A program made the position numbers and the translations under genes. A DNA stretch of 64,000 nt from Poa pratensis (Eukaryota; Streptophyta; Magnoliopsida; Poales; Poaceae), in contig CAMZMU010000055.1 in the NCBI GenBank assembly GCA_947311845.1, forward strand, positions 25,445,369-25,509,368, given 5' to 3'. The notes below the pieces were generated by a model. It had not been told where the DNA came from and made no database searches. It saw only the letters and a program-made list of their open reading frames with translations. Positions 11,408 to 22,824 of the stretch are shown piece after piece; position 1 is the stretch's first letter, and each line of letters starts with the position of its first letter.

Positions 11408-12451
11408 ATGATTGTGCCGATGGAGCCGATCAACCATGTCATCGATGGCAACGACGATCCACCGTTCTCTCGGGAAGCTCGTCACCGGTGTCCTAAACTT
11501 CTAAACATGGCGGCGGTGCCACTCATGAAGAAGGTACGCGCATACCGAACTTCACCTTCTTAGCGCATTTAATTAATTAGCCACACGCTACTTCTTTCGG
11601 CTAAGCAAGAACTACTGCATTCGTCTTGATCGATCAGACGATGGCAGAGTTTCTCGGGACGTTCATCCTGATGTTCACGCAAGTGTCCGTCATCATCATG
11701 GACGAGCGGCACCATGGCGTCGAGGGCCTCATGGGCATCGCCGTGTCCGTCGGTCTCGCGGTCATGGTGCTCATCTTCTCCCTCATCCACATCTCCGGGT
11801 GCCACATGAACCCTGCGGTGAGCATTGCCATGGCGATCTTCCGCCACCTCCCCTGGCCCACCTCGTCCCTTACATCGCGGCGCAGGTGCTGGGCTCCACT
11901 GCCGCCTCCTTCGTGTGCCACGCGATCTACCACCCCGCGAGCACTAACATCGGCACCATCCCTACTGTTGGCGCCGTGCAGGCGTTCGCCGTCGAGTTCA
12001 TCATCACGTTCGTCCTTCTGTTCGTCATCACTGCGTTGCCACCGATCCTCATGCAGTAATATATTCTTCCTTTCCTTTTATCTCTTTTTTATAGCGGTTT
12101 AATTTGATCGTCTTCCCCAAGTGATCTCGATTGTCTGCGGAAATGCTTAGGTGAAAGAACTGATTGCAGTTGCAGTTGGCGGGACAATAGTGATGAACAT
12201 TCTCATCGCAGGGTATGTAGAATCTGTGTGTGGTTCATTTCTGTTTTGTTCCAAGCTGAGCAAACTTGTATATTTATGTTGGCCGAACAAAACTTGTGAG
12301 CAGGCCAGCAACAGGAGCGTCTATGAATCCAGCGCGTACGATTGGACCGGCATTCGTTACGGGGAGATACAGCAAGATTTGGGTCTATCTGCTGGCTACA
12401 CCACTGGGTGCTATTGCTGGGGTTGGAGCTTATGTTGCGATTAAGCTGTAG
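11408..12451 (+). pseudogene. NIP3-type aquaporin (NOD26-like intrinsic protein), frameshifted
   Basis: Four exons can be read: 11408-11533, 11638-12055, 12151-12212 and 12304-12451, all with GT-AG borders and compatible phases. The product is a six-helix membrane channel of the NIP family, which conducts small neutral solutes such as boric or silicic acid, glycerol or water. It keeps both pore motifs (HMNPAV in exon 2, SMNPAR in exon 4) and the NIP C-terminus GAYVAIKL. Exon 1 encodes a short cytosolic N-terminus of 42 residues. Exon 2 has two one-base deletions: one in the run of C near 11855, after IFRHLP, and one near 12037, where the expected ATDP reads as PPIL and hits a stop at 12057. 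Together with the MITE that separates the original ATG (10951) from the gene, this makes a functional channel unlikely. Sequencing error is the alternative for the single-base changes. Confidence 0.8.
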
Positions 12452-15400
12452 TTTCAAACATGCACAAAGAGATGAGAGATTCAGAAAGAGACCAATGTAA
12501 AGAGCTTTTTTTGCTGGAACAGTTGGTTCTTGGAGCGTACTAATGACTACATTAACACGGAATCAGAACTCATGATGGATGGACCATTATTGCCGGCGCA
12601 GCAAACTGGACTACTGGAGCTAAACGGTGTTTCAGGTTATGTATTGTACCGGCCGCGGGGGCAGGATTAAGCGCGGGGCCGTATTGTATATAATCATGCA
12701 CTGTGTTGGTTTCTTCCATTAGTGAAAAATACATCCCTCCTGGGCGTTATTTAATGGAAAACAACATGTACTATCATGTAGTCTGCTTGTAAGATGAGAA
12801 ATGCTTTGTCATATATATATGGTCCAGTTCCATCACTAGCAATAAGTTGACCCAGTTACTAGTCTTAAATTGGCCGATGGGCTGACCATGCTAATTCCAT
12901 CCATGATACAAAGGAGCGAGAGCGAAGGAGCTTCCTCCATATTGGGCCGACCTGTTGAGTATCCTCATGTGGCTGTGAGAATATGGTCATCTGAATCCTT
13001 TTAGGCGGCTCAAACAGGTGTACAAACCCATTACCATTAGGGATATGACCGAGTGTCATTTTAGACATTGCACATGATGGTTGATGGATGGGAGAAGATA
13101 AGCCTCCCGGGCAGCCCCCACTTAGGCGAGTGGCGAAAATGCAGGTTAGCCTCCATTGGAGAAGAAAGAAGAAAACCTGAGAGAAGCGAAGAAGAAGAAG
13201 TTGAACGAAGAAACATGACACCAAGCACGGGCCCTGCACACAAGGTTGTGAAGTCCATATCCACTATCTTGTCTCTTTCAAGTTGTGATTCTACCTATTG
13301 TGCCCCAAATCTTGATGTATGAGATCCTCTAGTGCTCTCTAGGGGGGAACTTGTTGTATCCCACCTTGCTAATAGTGGAAGAAGATTTGGGTGGCTTCGG
13401 CCTGTTGTTTTTCCTCTCAAGTTGAGAGGTTTTCCATGAAAAGAGGATTGGTGTCCCTGTGTGTTGATTTGCTACTTCGATTCTCAGTTCAGAAAACGTT
13501 TGCATTGGAGCAGACATTGGCTCTGTGAGCGTCTGCCTAAGTGTGAACAGATTTCCTCCACCTATATGTTGATGCATATGTTTCCTTCCGAGACGAAAAA
13601 CGATCCGTGAGTTAGTACACGAGTGGTGCTGAAGATTACATCTTATTCCGCTGCATATTTTCAGATCACGTTAAGAGTCTGCTAATCTCCATTGAGGGTT
13701 AATTGGTGTGCTCAGTTTTCCGAACACGATAAGGGTGTCTATTTAGATTGTAAGATTTTATAGCAATTTGGTAGAATTTTAATGCTAAGGTTCTTCTCTG
13801 TGAAAGCCCTTCGAATCTTTTGACCGAGGATACTGAATTTCTATGCAATCAATTCATATGCCATTGATTCCATAGATATTTCAATCTCGACACGAACCTC
13901 ATTTTATTTTTGAGAAGTCCATCCTTGCCTTCTTCCAGCTATAGGTGAATCCTGGGTTCCACTCACCTCCATTGTCTGCCATAGCTGTGGCGGGAAGGCG
14001 ATCCCGCAGTCTCCTCCGGCGTGTGTTCCATTGTTTAGGATTAAGTTTGTCTCATGCGGTGCCATTTGGATGGACGCGAAGCTAGTGGTTGGAATGAAAT
14101 CTCCCTAGTCCTGATCCTTTTGGGAGGACTTTTAGTGTCCTTGCTGTTGTTGGCGAGGTGGCGTTTAGGGCCTTTTTGTTCTCCTACTTGAGCCCTCCTT
14201 GAAGGATTACTGCTGCAACATCGTTGATGAACACTACTTAGTCGAACCGGTGGTTTTAGTTTCGTGCGGCCCCGTTGGCGGGTGTTTGGCCACCAGATCA
14301 TTCGATTCTCTAGCGTTAGCTTCTTGTCCGGAAAGATGGTTCAACCGGCTGCACCATAGCCTTGATAACTTCCTAGTGGCATGAAACAAAGTGAGACCGA
14401 CTCTGGAAGAGAAACGGCAACGGTGGTGCAACATCGATTGTTCTAGAGGTAGTACGACCGGCTCCACCAAGGACCTAGATAAGATTTCTTATTTTAAGGG
14501 GTGATTTGTAATGCCTGACTCTGGTTGATGGACTGGGTAGCCTTTTCGCACGCAGAAAAAATTCATTTTGTTTTTCTTTACAATGCAGGTGGTAGGGCAC
14601 CAACTTTTAGCACCAATCTACTTTTTAAAAGAAACATACCACAATATACATATTCACATGCCGCCAGAAGCCGCGTGGCCAAAGGGGCCATCTAGGCCGT
14701 TTATGGGAGGTCGACATTTGTATGCTCTAGACAATATTTAGTTGTCCGATCGCTCACTTCCATCGTGCCATGAACCATATGGTCATTCAAAGAACCTACT
14801 CTCCTGATGTTCGCTCCATGGTCTTAGGGTTGATACTAAGGAACAAGGAGGAGGAAGAATAGGGGGGCGAGGTAGGGGAGCCTGACCAGCAACAAGCAAA
14901 GATAATTAACCATGTCGTATTGAGCACGGAGGGTCATGCGACAAACCAATGAGAAAAGAAATTGAGTGTGTTCTGCACAATATGGATAATGGCTGGTGTA
15001 GCGCTTCCTTGATTATTATTATTGGAAATTCATCTGCTTTATTTTTTGTTTTTGAATTTTAAGAGCATGTATCCTTCATTATTGTGTAGGACATGAGCCA
15101 AACTGCCAAAAGTTCGGTGCAAAAGAGGAAATATTTTCGTGACGCAGTGGGCGCTAGGAGTATGGTCCCTCCGCTTTAATATCCGTGCGTGATGATTGGA
15201 GTTGGATTGCGCAAAAGCTTTGGCAAGTGGGCGCGAGATATTCCATTCAATTCATAGCCATGATATTTATTTTTTCTGTGGAGCGATAGCTCTCTCTCTC
15301 GAGCAGCAAAAGAAAACGGTGAACAAAAATGATATTAATGTGTAGCATATCTTTTGCCTTTACGGTTCATGGCTCACACCATAGGTTGAGGATATCATAT

Positions 15401-15690
15401 CAAAACCGATAGAGAACCCGATGTGCGTTTCCAACCCGATATATCTCGCTCGATGGACTTCATAATTGTATCTAGCTATGTGAGAGCACCAAAGGCGAAT
15501 GTGACAGACGAGCAAACATACAAACGAGAGGGAAAAGCGAAACAAAATGTAAAAAAATACTCAAGTCAAAAAATGTAAAAAATACTCTTGTATCTAGCTA
15601 TATACTATACTCTTTTTCGTTAAAAAAATATACTATACTCTTGTATCTCCCATACTAACTTACCATCTCTAATAATTGGGCATGACAACG
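12452..15690. other. Spacer; no supported gene
   Basis: The NIP 3' flank comes first, followed by about 3 kb of mixed-composition sequence with many stops on both strands. Short open frames near 12865-13239 (minus) and 14041-14470 have no recognised domain and no splice context. No transposon ends were found. Confidence 0.4.
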
Positions 15691-15691
15691 A

Positions 15692-16058
15692 GTGCAGTTT
15701 TGGTGCTCCGAGCTCCAGTGATCTCGCTCATTTCAAAAAAATAAAAACCATATTTAAAAGTTTCAAAAAATTCTGAAAACAATCATGCATGTTCCTACTG
15801 GTATTTCCTACAGACATGCAAAATCTCAGTGCAAAATACTTTACGATTTGAGCTACATAAAAAAGAGAAATGTGTAGATCTGAGTATAGTGAACACTACA
15901 AAGTTTCAAATTTTCAACTTTTGTCTTTTTTGTGTAGCTCAAATCATAAAGTATTTTGCATTGATATTTTGCATGATTATAGGAGATTTTTTGAAACTTT
16001 TAAATATGTTTTAATTTTTTTAAAATGGGCGGGATCACTAGAGCTTGAGAGCATAAAC
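15692..16058. mobile_element. MITE-like fold-back element, same family as the one at 63431
   Basis: The left end (GAGTGCAGTTTTGGTGCTCC, then GAGCTCCAGTGATC) is matched in inverted form by the right end near 16020-16058. The interior is A/T-rich and also palindromic: GCAAAATACTTTACGATTTG recurs inverted at about 15950. The end sequence resembles the 401-bp element at 63431-63831. No clean target duplication is seen, so the limits are approximate. Confidence 0.5.
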
Positions 16059-16170
16059 GACTTCCCGCATTACAACTGATACGATCACTACGAAGCCAAC
16101 ATTTCAGGCTGCCAAACAGACCAGGACACCGCCTTCTTGTCTACTCACATATCATACTCTACTCACTAGT

Positions 16171-16415
16171 TCAGTATCGGGTTAGACGACGGGCGCCGTC
16201 GTCTGCTTCTTCAGATTCAGGCTCGCCGCCAGGCTTGTTGCTTCCCTCTGCTTCTACCGCTCCTGCATGGAACACTTGTGCATGCTCAGATCTTGTGAGC
16301 ACACTATTCTGCACAAGCTTCCTTGACATGAACCCCTGCTCCTTTGATGCCCTAGCATCAGAAGGTAGTAATATGGCGCAGAGAGAATGCAAGCGCAGAT
16401 GCCGGCACCTCTCAT
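16171..16415 (-). CDS. Possible small gene behind a TATA box; product unknown
   Basis: On the minus strand a TATATAAATA box at 16490-16481 stands 75-100 bp upstream of two candidate starts. The first ATG (16415-16413) opens a 53-codon frame with a hydrophobic start (MRGAGICACILSA). The next frame (ATG at 16392) runs 73 codons to a stop at 16171 and is rich in Glu, Ala and Gly (PGGEPESEEADDGARR). The two frames overlap, and a single-base indel would join a signal-peptide-like start to the longer body. I do not recognise the product. It may be a secreted small protein, possibly a broken one, or chance. Confidence 0.3.
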
Positions 16416-16480
16416 GTCTGCGTTTAGCAAATGATCGTAACGGTGCTAACTGAGGAGCTGGGGTATACGGAGTACTCTAG

Positions 16481-16490
16481 TATTTATATA
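16481..16490 (-). promoter_or_regulatory. TATA box on minus strand
   Basis: TATATAAATA on the minus strand is a strong plant TATA match. It is placed about 75 bp upstream of the first ATG of the small candidate gene at 16171-16415. Confidence 0.45.
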
Positions 16491-16499
16491 CAAGCTTCA

Positions 16500-18120
16500 A
16501 GTGACGCGAGTGCAATCAGCGATGCGAGATGGCGGATCTGGACTAAGGAGTCCAGAGTGTTGATTGTTCGATACCATGTGACGTGCGAGTTGTTAATTAT
16601 ACACAGTACTACTCCATTAGTCTTAATGTATCCGTTTGGTTTAAATATACGAAGAACAGCAAGATCCCTTTACGTAGGAACACGAGGTTGAACTGAAATC
16701 AGCGCATGAAAGGACGAAGATCATGGGGCGACGGCCGGCCTGCACATGCCGCACTCGTCGCCGGCGCCTTGGCTTGGCCACCATCGCCGTCCAGTGATAC
16801 AGAGCACCTAGACGGATCCTTCGCCCGAAACGAGCCGGCATCGTGGCTTGGCAGCGCCACGCGTCCCATCTGACAAAACCGGGCAGCGAGCTGGCTTGGC
16901 TACGTTTCTCGACAGGATTTTCCATCTCTTGTGCTGGGCGGAAACGTTGCCCTACCCTACTGTAATGCCGACTGATTCCACACGACAAAAGATGTTGCCA
17001 TCAGATTCGGCTCTTTTTAACGAACAGCTGCTCTGGTTCGTTGTTGCGTCTGAGCGTCCAGTCCTGGTTTACCTCGCGTCTCAAACTCTCGGGGCATCTC
17101 CACCAGGAGCCGTCAAAATCGTGTCCAACATCCCCAATTAGGCCTCTTTGGGGTGCAGTCCTAACGGCGCCCCCTCAACGCCTGACCCAATGTTTTTTTA
17201 CTATGTTTTGACTAACAAACGTACATTTGTTTGACAATTTAACAAATCCGACGAAATTAAATGAAGTTCCTCAAACTTACATTTGAAAACATAAACGAAA
17301 TTTAACAAGTTAATTTTACCTATGGCGAGAGAAGGAGGTCTATCCTGACGCCGCCGTCATCACTATGGCAAGAGAAGGAGGCATGTCCCGGCGCAGACGA
17401 AACCCTACAGCGTCTCGCCAACCACTACACGTGGTGAGAAAGTTATGCAAGACAAACCCCCGGTGGGTCGTCGTTGAGATTGAGTTGCTGCATTAGCACA
17501 GAGTCCACTATTTCCAATATAGAAATTCCGACTGAAGTCACAATCGTTTCCCTTTACCAACTGGAGTAAGGTGCAGAATTTTTTTTTTTTTTTTGAACAA
17601 AGGTGCAGAATAATCGAGACCTCGTTGTCTACCAACTACAATATCACGCCCAAACGCCTCGTGAGAAATTTGTCGAGAGTTGAAACGCTATACGCCAACT
17701 CGCCAAGGGACTGGATTTAACAGGAAAAATCAACTCTGCCCGGTCTGGAACCGCCAATCAGTTTGAACCAAGAAAAATAGCATACATATATTTCTCTGTT
17801 GTTGCATGAACCACATAGAGGAGACGACCAGCAATATCTGGGGGAAAAAAGGACAGTGGAAATGGTGCAACTGTATGTTCAGAGTTCACTAATGCATATC
17901 AAGCTATAGCATCTAAGATCTGAACTCCAATCAACACTGGTGATCAAGGTTTAGTTCCCCGTATAGCTGGACTAAAACCACAATCGTGAATGTCAATGTG
18001 CATACCTGGAAGGATGTAAAAGACCAACTTATGTGGAATCAATCATTCAGCAGAGTACAACGTCAACATTATACACTAGACACTTCAGGTCCAGACAAAA
18101 TCATTCTCAAGTATGCTAAA
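16500..18120. other. Spacer; no supported gene
   Basis: A GC-rich patch at about 16700-16900 carries open frames on both strands, but none has a recognised domain. The rest is AT-rich with frequent stops. The one clear structure is the tiny T-tract insertion at 17580. Confidence 0.4.
17568..17611 (-). mobile_element. 20-bp T15GAACA insertion flanked by 12-bp direct repeats
   Basis: AAGGTGCAGAAT occurs at 17568-17579 and again at 17600-17611. Between them lie 15 T residues and GAACA. Read on the minus strand this is TGTTC followed by poly(A), which looks like a retroposon insertion truncated to its tail, with a perfect target-site duplication. Confidence 0.65.
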
Positions 18121-18122
18121 CC

Positions 18123-18372
18123 CTAGCTTAATTTGGTAGTGAAGTATTTTTAAAATCAAATTATTCGAAAACCAAAGTATTCATATGCCTAGCGAACCAA
18201 TACTTCAGTATTTGAAAAAGAGGTCCAATCCTCTTTTTCATATACTTTAAAATAGTGTAGTTTCATAGATTAAAGCCAAACACCTCAAAGTATTTGATAC
18301 TTCAATATTTCTGGAAACCAAAGTATTTTTGTAATACTTCAAAAATACAGAGCTCCCAAACGGGACCTAAGT
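18123..18372. mobile_element. MITE-like palindromic element (limits approximate)
   Basis: The centre is a hairpin, TGAAAAAGAGG / CCTCTTTTTCA with a 6-base loop at about 18217-18244. It is flanked by A/T-rich arms in which CCAAAGTATT recurs. The right border CCCAAACGGGACCTAA is typical of grass MITE ends. The left arm matches poorly, so limits and superfamily are uncertain. Confidence 0.35.
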
Positions 18373-18871
18373 TAAGCATGAAAACATGGTTTTCAAAATT
18401 GCTGCCAACACACTGATGCCACCTTTCAGTTACAGAGGGAAATGCAAATAGGTAGTAAAATACTGAAATGGATGTCACTGTGGTATACTGCAATTTACTT
18501 TCAGCAATCATCTTGACACATTGTTGTGGCTGGCTTGGGTGTTAGGTATATCCTTACAACTTATAATGTTGGTAAGAACCAGAAAATGCATACACATAGA
18601 GCAAAATGTAAGTAAGTTTGCAGATGCCAGATGAGCCAATGACCAAGCGAGAAAGATAAAAACTTTATTCTATGATCAACTAAGCATGTCAGCTCATCAC
18701 ACCAGAACACCAAAACCAACTGAACAAAATGTTTCAAGCCTCACCAACTATTACCAACCGACTCATCATCTACAAGTTTCTTGGCATGTCCAAGAAGCAG
18801 CAAACGAGGCTTGGGCAATGCACGGCACAAGCAAGCGTGCAGCCACTTACTTACCCTCTTCTATACCCAGA

Positions 18872-19909
18872 TTACTTGCTTTCGCCTGCCTCCCTAACAT
18901 TAGCAGCAACGACATCGCCCTCGGCTATCAATCTCTCCTTGGCTTCTGAAACGGAATCGACCGGCTTATCCGACTTCTGCGCACCAGTGAGCCTCGCGAG
19001 CATCACGAAGGACATCCCACCAAGCACGTTGTTCATGCACCGGAGAGCAATGACCGACACCTTGAACACCGGGGCTGGCGCGACATTGCCAAGGAGGTGC
19101 TCGATCCCGTTGAGGGTCTGATACCGCAGGTTGCTGCTGACGCCCATGTGGAGCGCCCAGGTGCCGGCGTTGAGCAGAGTGGGCGGCGCCTTGTTGGGAG
19201 TCTCGAAGGCAGGGTCCATGCGCTTCCTCACCGCGATGAGACCGTTGGAGATCGCGGTGCCCATGAGCCCCGCCCCGAACCCGACCACCGCGAAAGTGGT
19301 GCCCTTGGAGACGAGTGTGGCGACGCGGGCGCCGAGGGAGTAGGCGCCGGGCTCGAACATGTGGCTGGGGAGGGCGGATACGGCGGCAGAGGCGGCGGCG
19401 GAGAGACCGGCGGTGGGGGCGAGCATGTACATGAGGACGAAGTTGAGGATGGATCCGACGACGAGGGTGGAGAAGACGAAGTCGAGCTCGTTGAGGCCGA
19501 AGTTGGGGCGGGAGGCCATGTCGCCGAGCACGCAGGCGGTGACGCCGACGAGCTCCTCCATGAGCACCTTGAACGGGAACTGGGGGTCCGCGGCGACGCG
19601 GGCCGCCCACCCGGCGAGGAACATGCCGAGGATCCCGCCGCGGCCGCCGTCGCCGCCTCCGGAGTCGGCGGCGTCGCCAGATCCGCTGCTGCCGCCGCCG
19701 CCGTAGGAGCGCGGGGGAGGGGGCAGCTTCCCTCCTGGGCCGGACGGGCAGGGGGACTGGAGGGTGAGGAACGAGGACTTGGAGGCGGGGAGTGGGGAGA
19801 AGGTGAGGTTGGCGGTGGGCGCGGCGCGGAGCGGGGCGAGGCGGGCGGAGGTGTCGAGGTGGGTGGACGGGAGGAACTTGGCGGCGGCGAAGGCCGTGGG
19901 GGCGGCCAT
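18872..19909 (-). CDS. RETICULATA-RELATED (DUF3411) protein, plastid-targeted
   Basis: This is an intact, intronless gene for 345 residues. Residues 1 to about 60 are rich in Ala, Ser and Pro with few acidic residues (MAAPTAFAAAKFLPSTHLDTS), as expected for a chloroplast transit peptide. A Gly/Ser linker follows (about 69-92). The DUF3411 core starts at about residue 92 (ILGMFLAGWAARVAADPQFPFKV in part) and has several hydrophobic segments, including VFSTLVVGSILNFVLMYML and TTFAVVGFGAGLMGTAISNG. The family comprises plastid-envelope membrane proteins affecting leaf reticulation and mesophyll development in Arabidopsis; this copy looks closest to the RER2/RER3/RER4 type. The biochemical role is not established. 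The ATG at 19909 is the natural start because the transit peptide begins there. The gene is very GC-rich at its 5' end. Confidence 0.85.
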   Translation of the reverse strand: MAAPTAFAAAKFLPSTHLDTSARLAPLRAAPTANLTFSPLPASKSSFLTLQSPCPSGPGGKLPPPPRSYGGGGSSGSGDAADSGGGDGGRGGILGMFLAGWAARVAADPQFPFKVLMEELVGVTACVLGDMASRPNFGLNELDFVFSTLVVGSILNFVLMYMLAPTAGLSAAASAAVSALPSHMFEPGAYSLGARVATLVSKGTTFAVVGFGAGLMGTAISNGLIAVRKRMDPAFETPNKAPPTLLNAGTWALHMGVSSNLRYQTLNGIEHLLGNVAPAPVFKVSVIALRCMNNVLGGMSFVMLARLTGAQKSDKPVDSVSEAKERLIAEGDVVAANVREAGESK

Positions 19910-20525
19910 GGCGATCGGGTTGAGAGAGGGATTCGTTCTCCTCGGCCGCGACGGTTAAAAGGAGGACGGCGGTGGCGGCGGCGGCGCGGCGAGGTGCGAG
20001 ATGCGGAAGGGTTTTGGGGGTTGGTGTGATGTGGGAGTGGGTGCGCGGCGCAATATGTATACGTGTGCCACGACAGCGCGACACCTGACCTACACAATAA
20101 AAGCGTTGGGGTTGGCGTGTCATGCTCGCGCACAGTGCGGACTTGGAATTGTAGTGCCCACGGCCTGCCGCTGCGTATCACGATTTCTCGGAATGCCTAT
20201 TTGTGTCCTTCCGCCAGAATTGTGAAAACGTTGCAAATTTGCACACAGATTAAGTGCATGTCACGGTTGTCATATACACATAGAATTGTTTCAAGAGGTC
20301 TCACCTCTTGTTAGAAAATTTATAAAATTGTAGTGTAAAAAAGTAATCATAAGATTTTTCGAGGATTCAATCATTTGAACTAAATGGACTCCATAGAAAA
20401 AAAAATATGGAGGCGAAAATTCTATACAATTTCTTTCAAAATGCTTTGAATTAAAGAGACCCTTATACTTTTTAACCCAGGTGATCATCGTTGATGTATG
20501 GGGAGTAACTGTGAAAACGAGCGAA
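19910..20525. other. Upstream region of the RER gene
   Basis: A GC-rich leader (19910-20060) gives way to AT-rich sequence. No convincing TATA box was seen for the minus-strand RER gene. No other gene is seen. Confidence 0.35.
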
Positions 20526-20529
20526 AATA

Positions 20530-20905
20530 CGTAGTGACTCTCGGGTACGCATGCACCTGATATTTAAAAATAATTTAATAATTCAAAAAAGTTCAAAAAA
20601 ATCCGAAACTTTTAGTCGGGTAAATATTATCAATAACTGCATCTGTATAAAATATTTTGTCAGAAAATAACATTTATTGCAAGCTGGGTTAAAGATTTGC
20701 AAAAAATGACGCTATATACACGTTATATTCGTCATAGATTTGTCCTTTTTGCCCACAGGCCAACGCAAAATATTTCGCGACCAAATTATTTACACTAGTA
20801 GAATACTTGGTAATCTTTGAGCGTAAAATAATTCAGAATTTTTCGAACATTTTTGAATTTTTAAAAAATATCCGTATATCCGATGCACTTGTCTTCATGT
20901 GTCGT
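20530..20905. mobile_element. Decayed fold-back MITE
   Basis: The left part (CGGGTACGCATGCACCTGAT, then A/T-rich with TTCAAAAAAGTTC) is matched in inverted orientation by 20820-20905 (GAACATTTTTGAATTTTTAA, then ATCCGATGCACTTG). The match is imperfect and no target duplication was identified, so it is an old copy. Confidence 0.4.
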
Positions 20906-21309
20906 TAGTCCGCGTCGTGAAAACGAGACCCAATTAAGTGTTTTTTCCTTCTATAGTAAGTACTGTTGGGCCCTTGGAGTCAAGTCTTCATGGGATGCGC
21001 ACCCTGTTTGGATATCGATTTTCGGTTGGCCAGTTTTTTTGTGTCAAAAGATGCACAATATCATTTTTTATTATGTAATTCAAAAAACCCTGACAAAACT
21101 AATATATCGATCAATCTGAAAACACCGTCCTCATAACAATTGTCGGTACATCTACAATTGTGATGATGTGGTGGCCATGATTAGGGCCATTTGACATGAC
21201 CTCACACCGAAACCCCACAATATAAAATCTTTAGGCCTAACCAAGCCACTCAACCGCGAGCCGGGAGCACAAACAGGTCCAGCATATTCTGAGAACGCAC
21301 CGCATACAC

Positions 21310-22456
<1,147 letters not shown>

Positions 22457-22824
22457 ACGGTGCCCACGAGGGAGAACCGCGTCGAGTGTCGCCATGGTTC
22501 GATCCGGAGATCCAGATGTAGGATTTCCTCCGTAGAAGCCCGAGCGAAGAGACGCAAACTACAATGACGATGTCTTCGACAATGTATCTATGCATAGCAC
22601 CGCAATCGTCCGTCATGACCGTAGTTGGATCGATTTTCACTGGCAGTCATGCCTCTCCGAACACCTAGCTGACTAGATCCGTGTGGAGCAGCCCCACACT
22701 GACGACGGGTCTGGGTGGGGATCAAATCCAGGACCCACCCTCACTGCTAGACAACAACACGCAAGAGAGCCTTAATGCCCCCTCACATGCCGCCGGCCAT
22801 AGACAAGAAAGTCGCCTCCGCACA

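Noticed and set aside
18966..20181. Long Arg/Pro-rich and Gly/Glu-rich open frames over the RER gene on both strands
   Set aside because: The very high GC content leaves alternative frames open. Only the 18872-19909 frame has a recognised domain and transit peptide.
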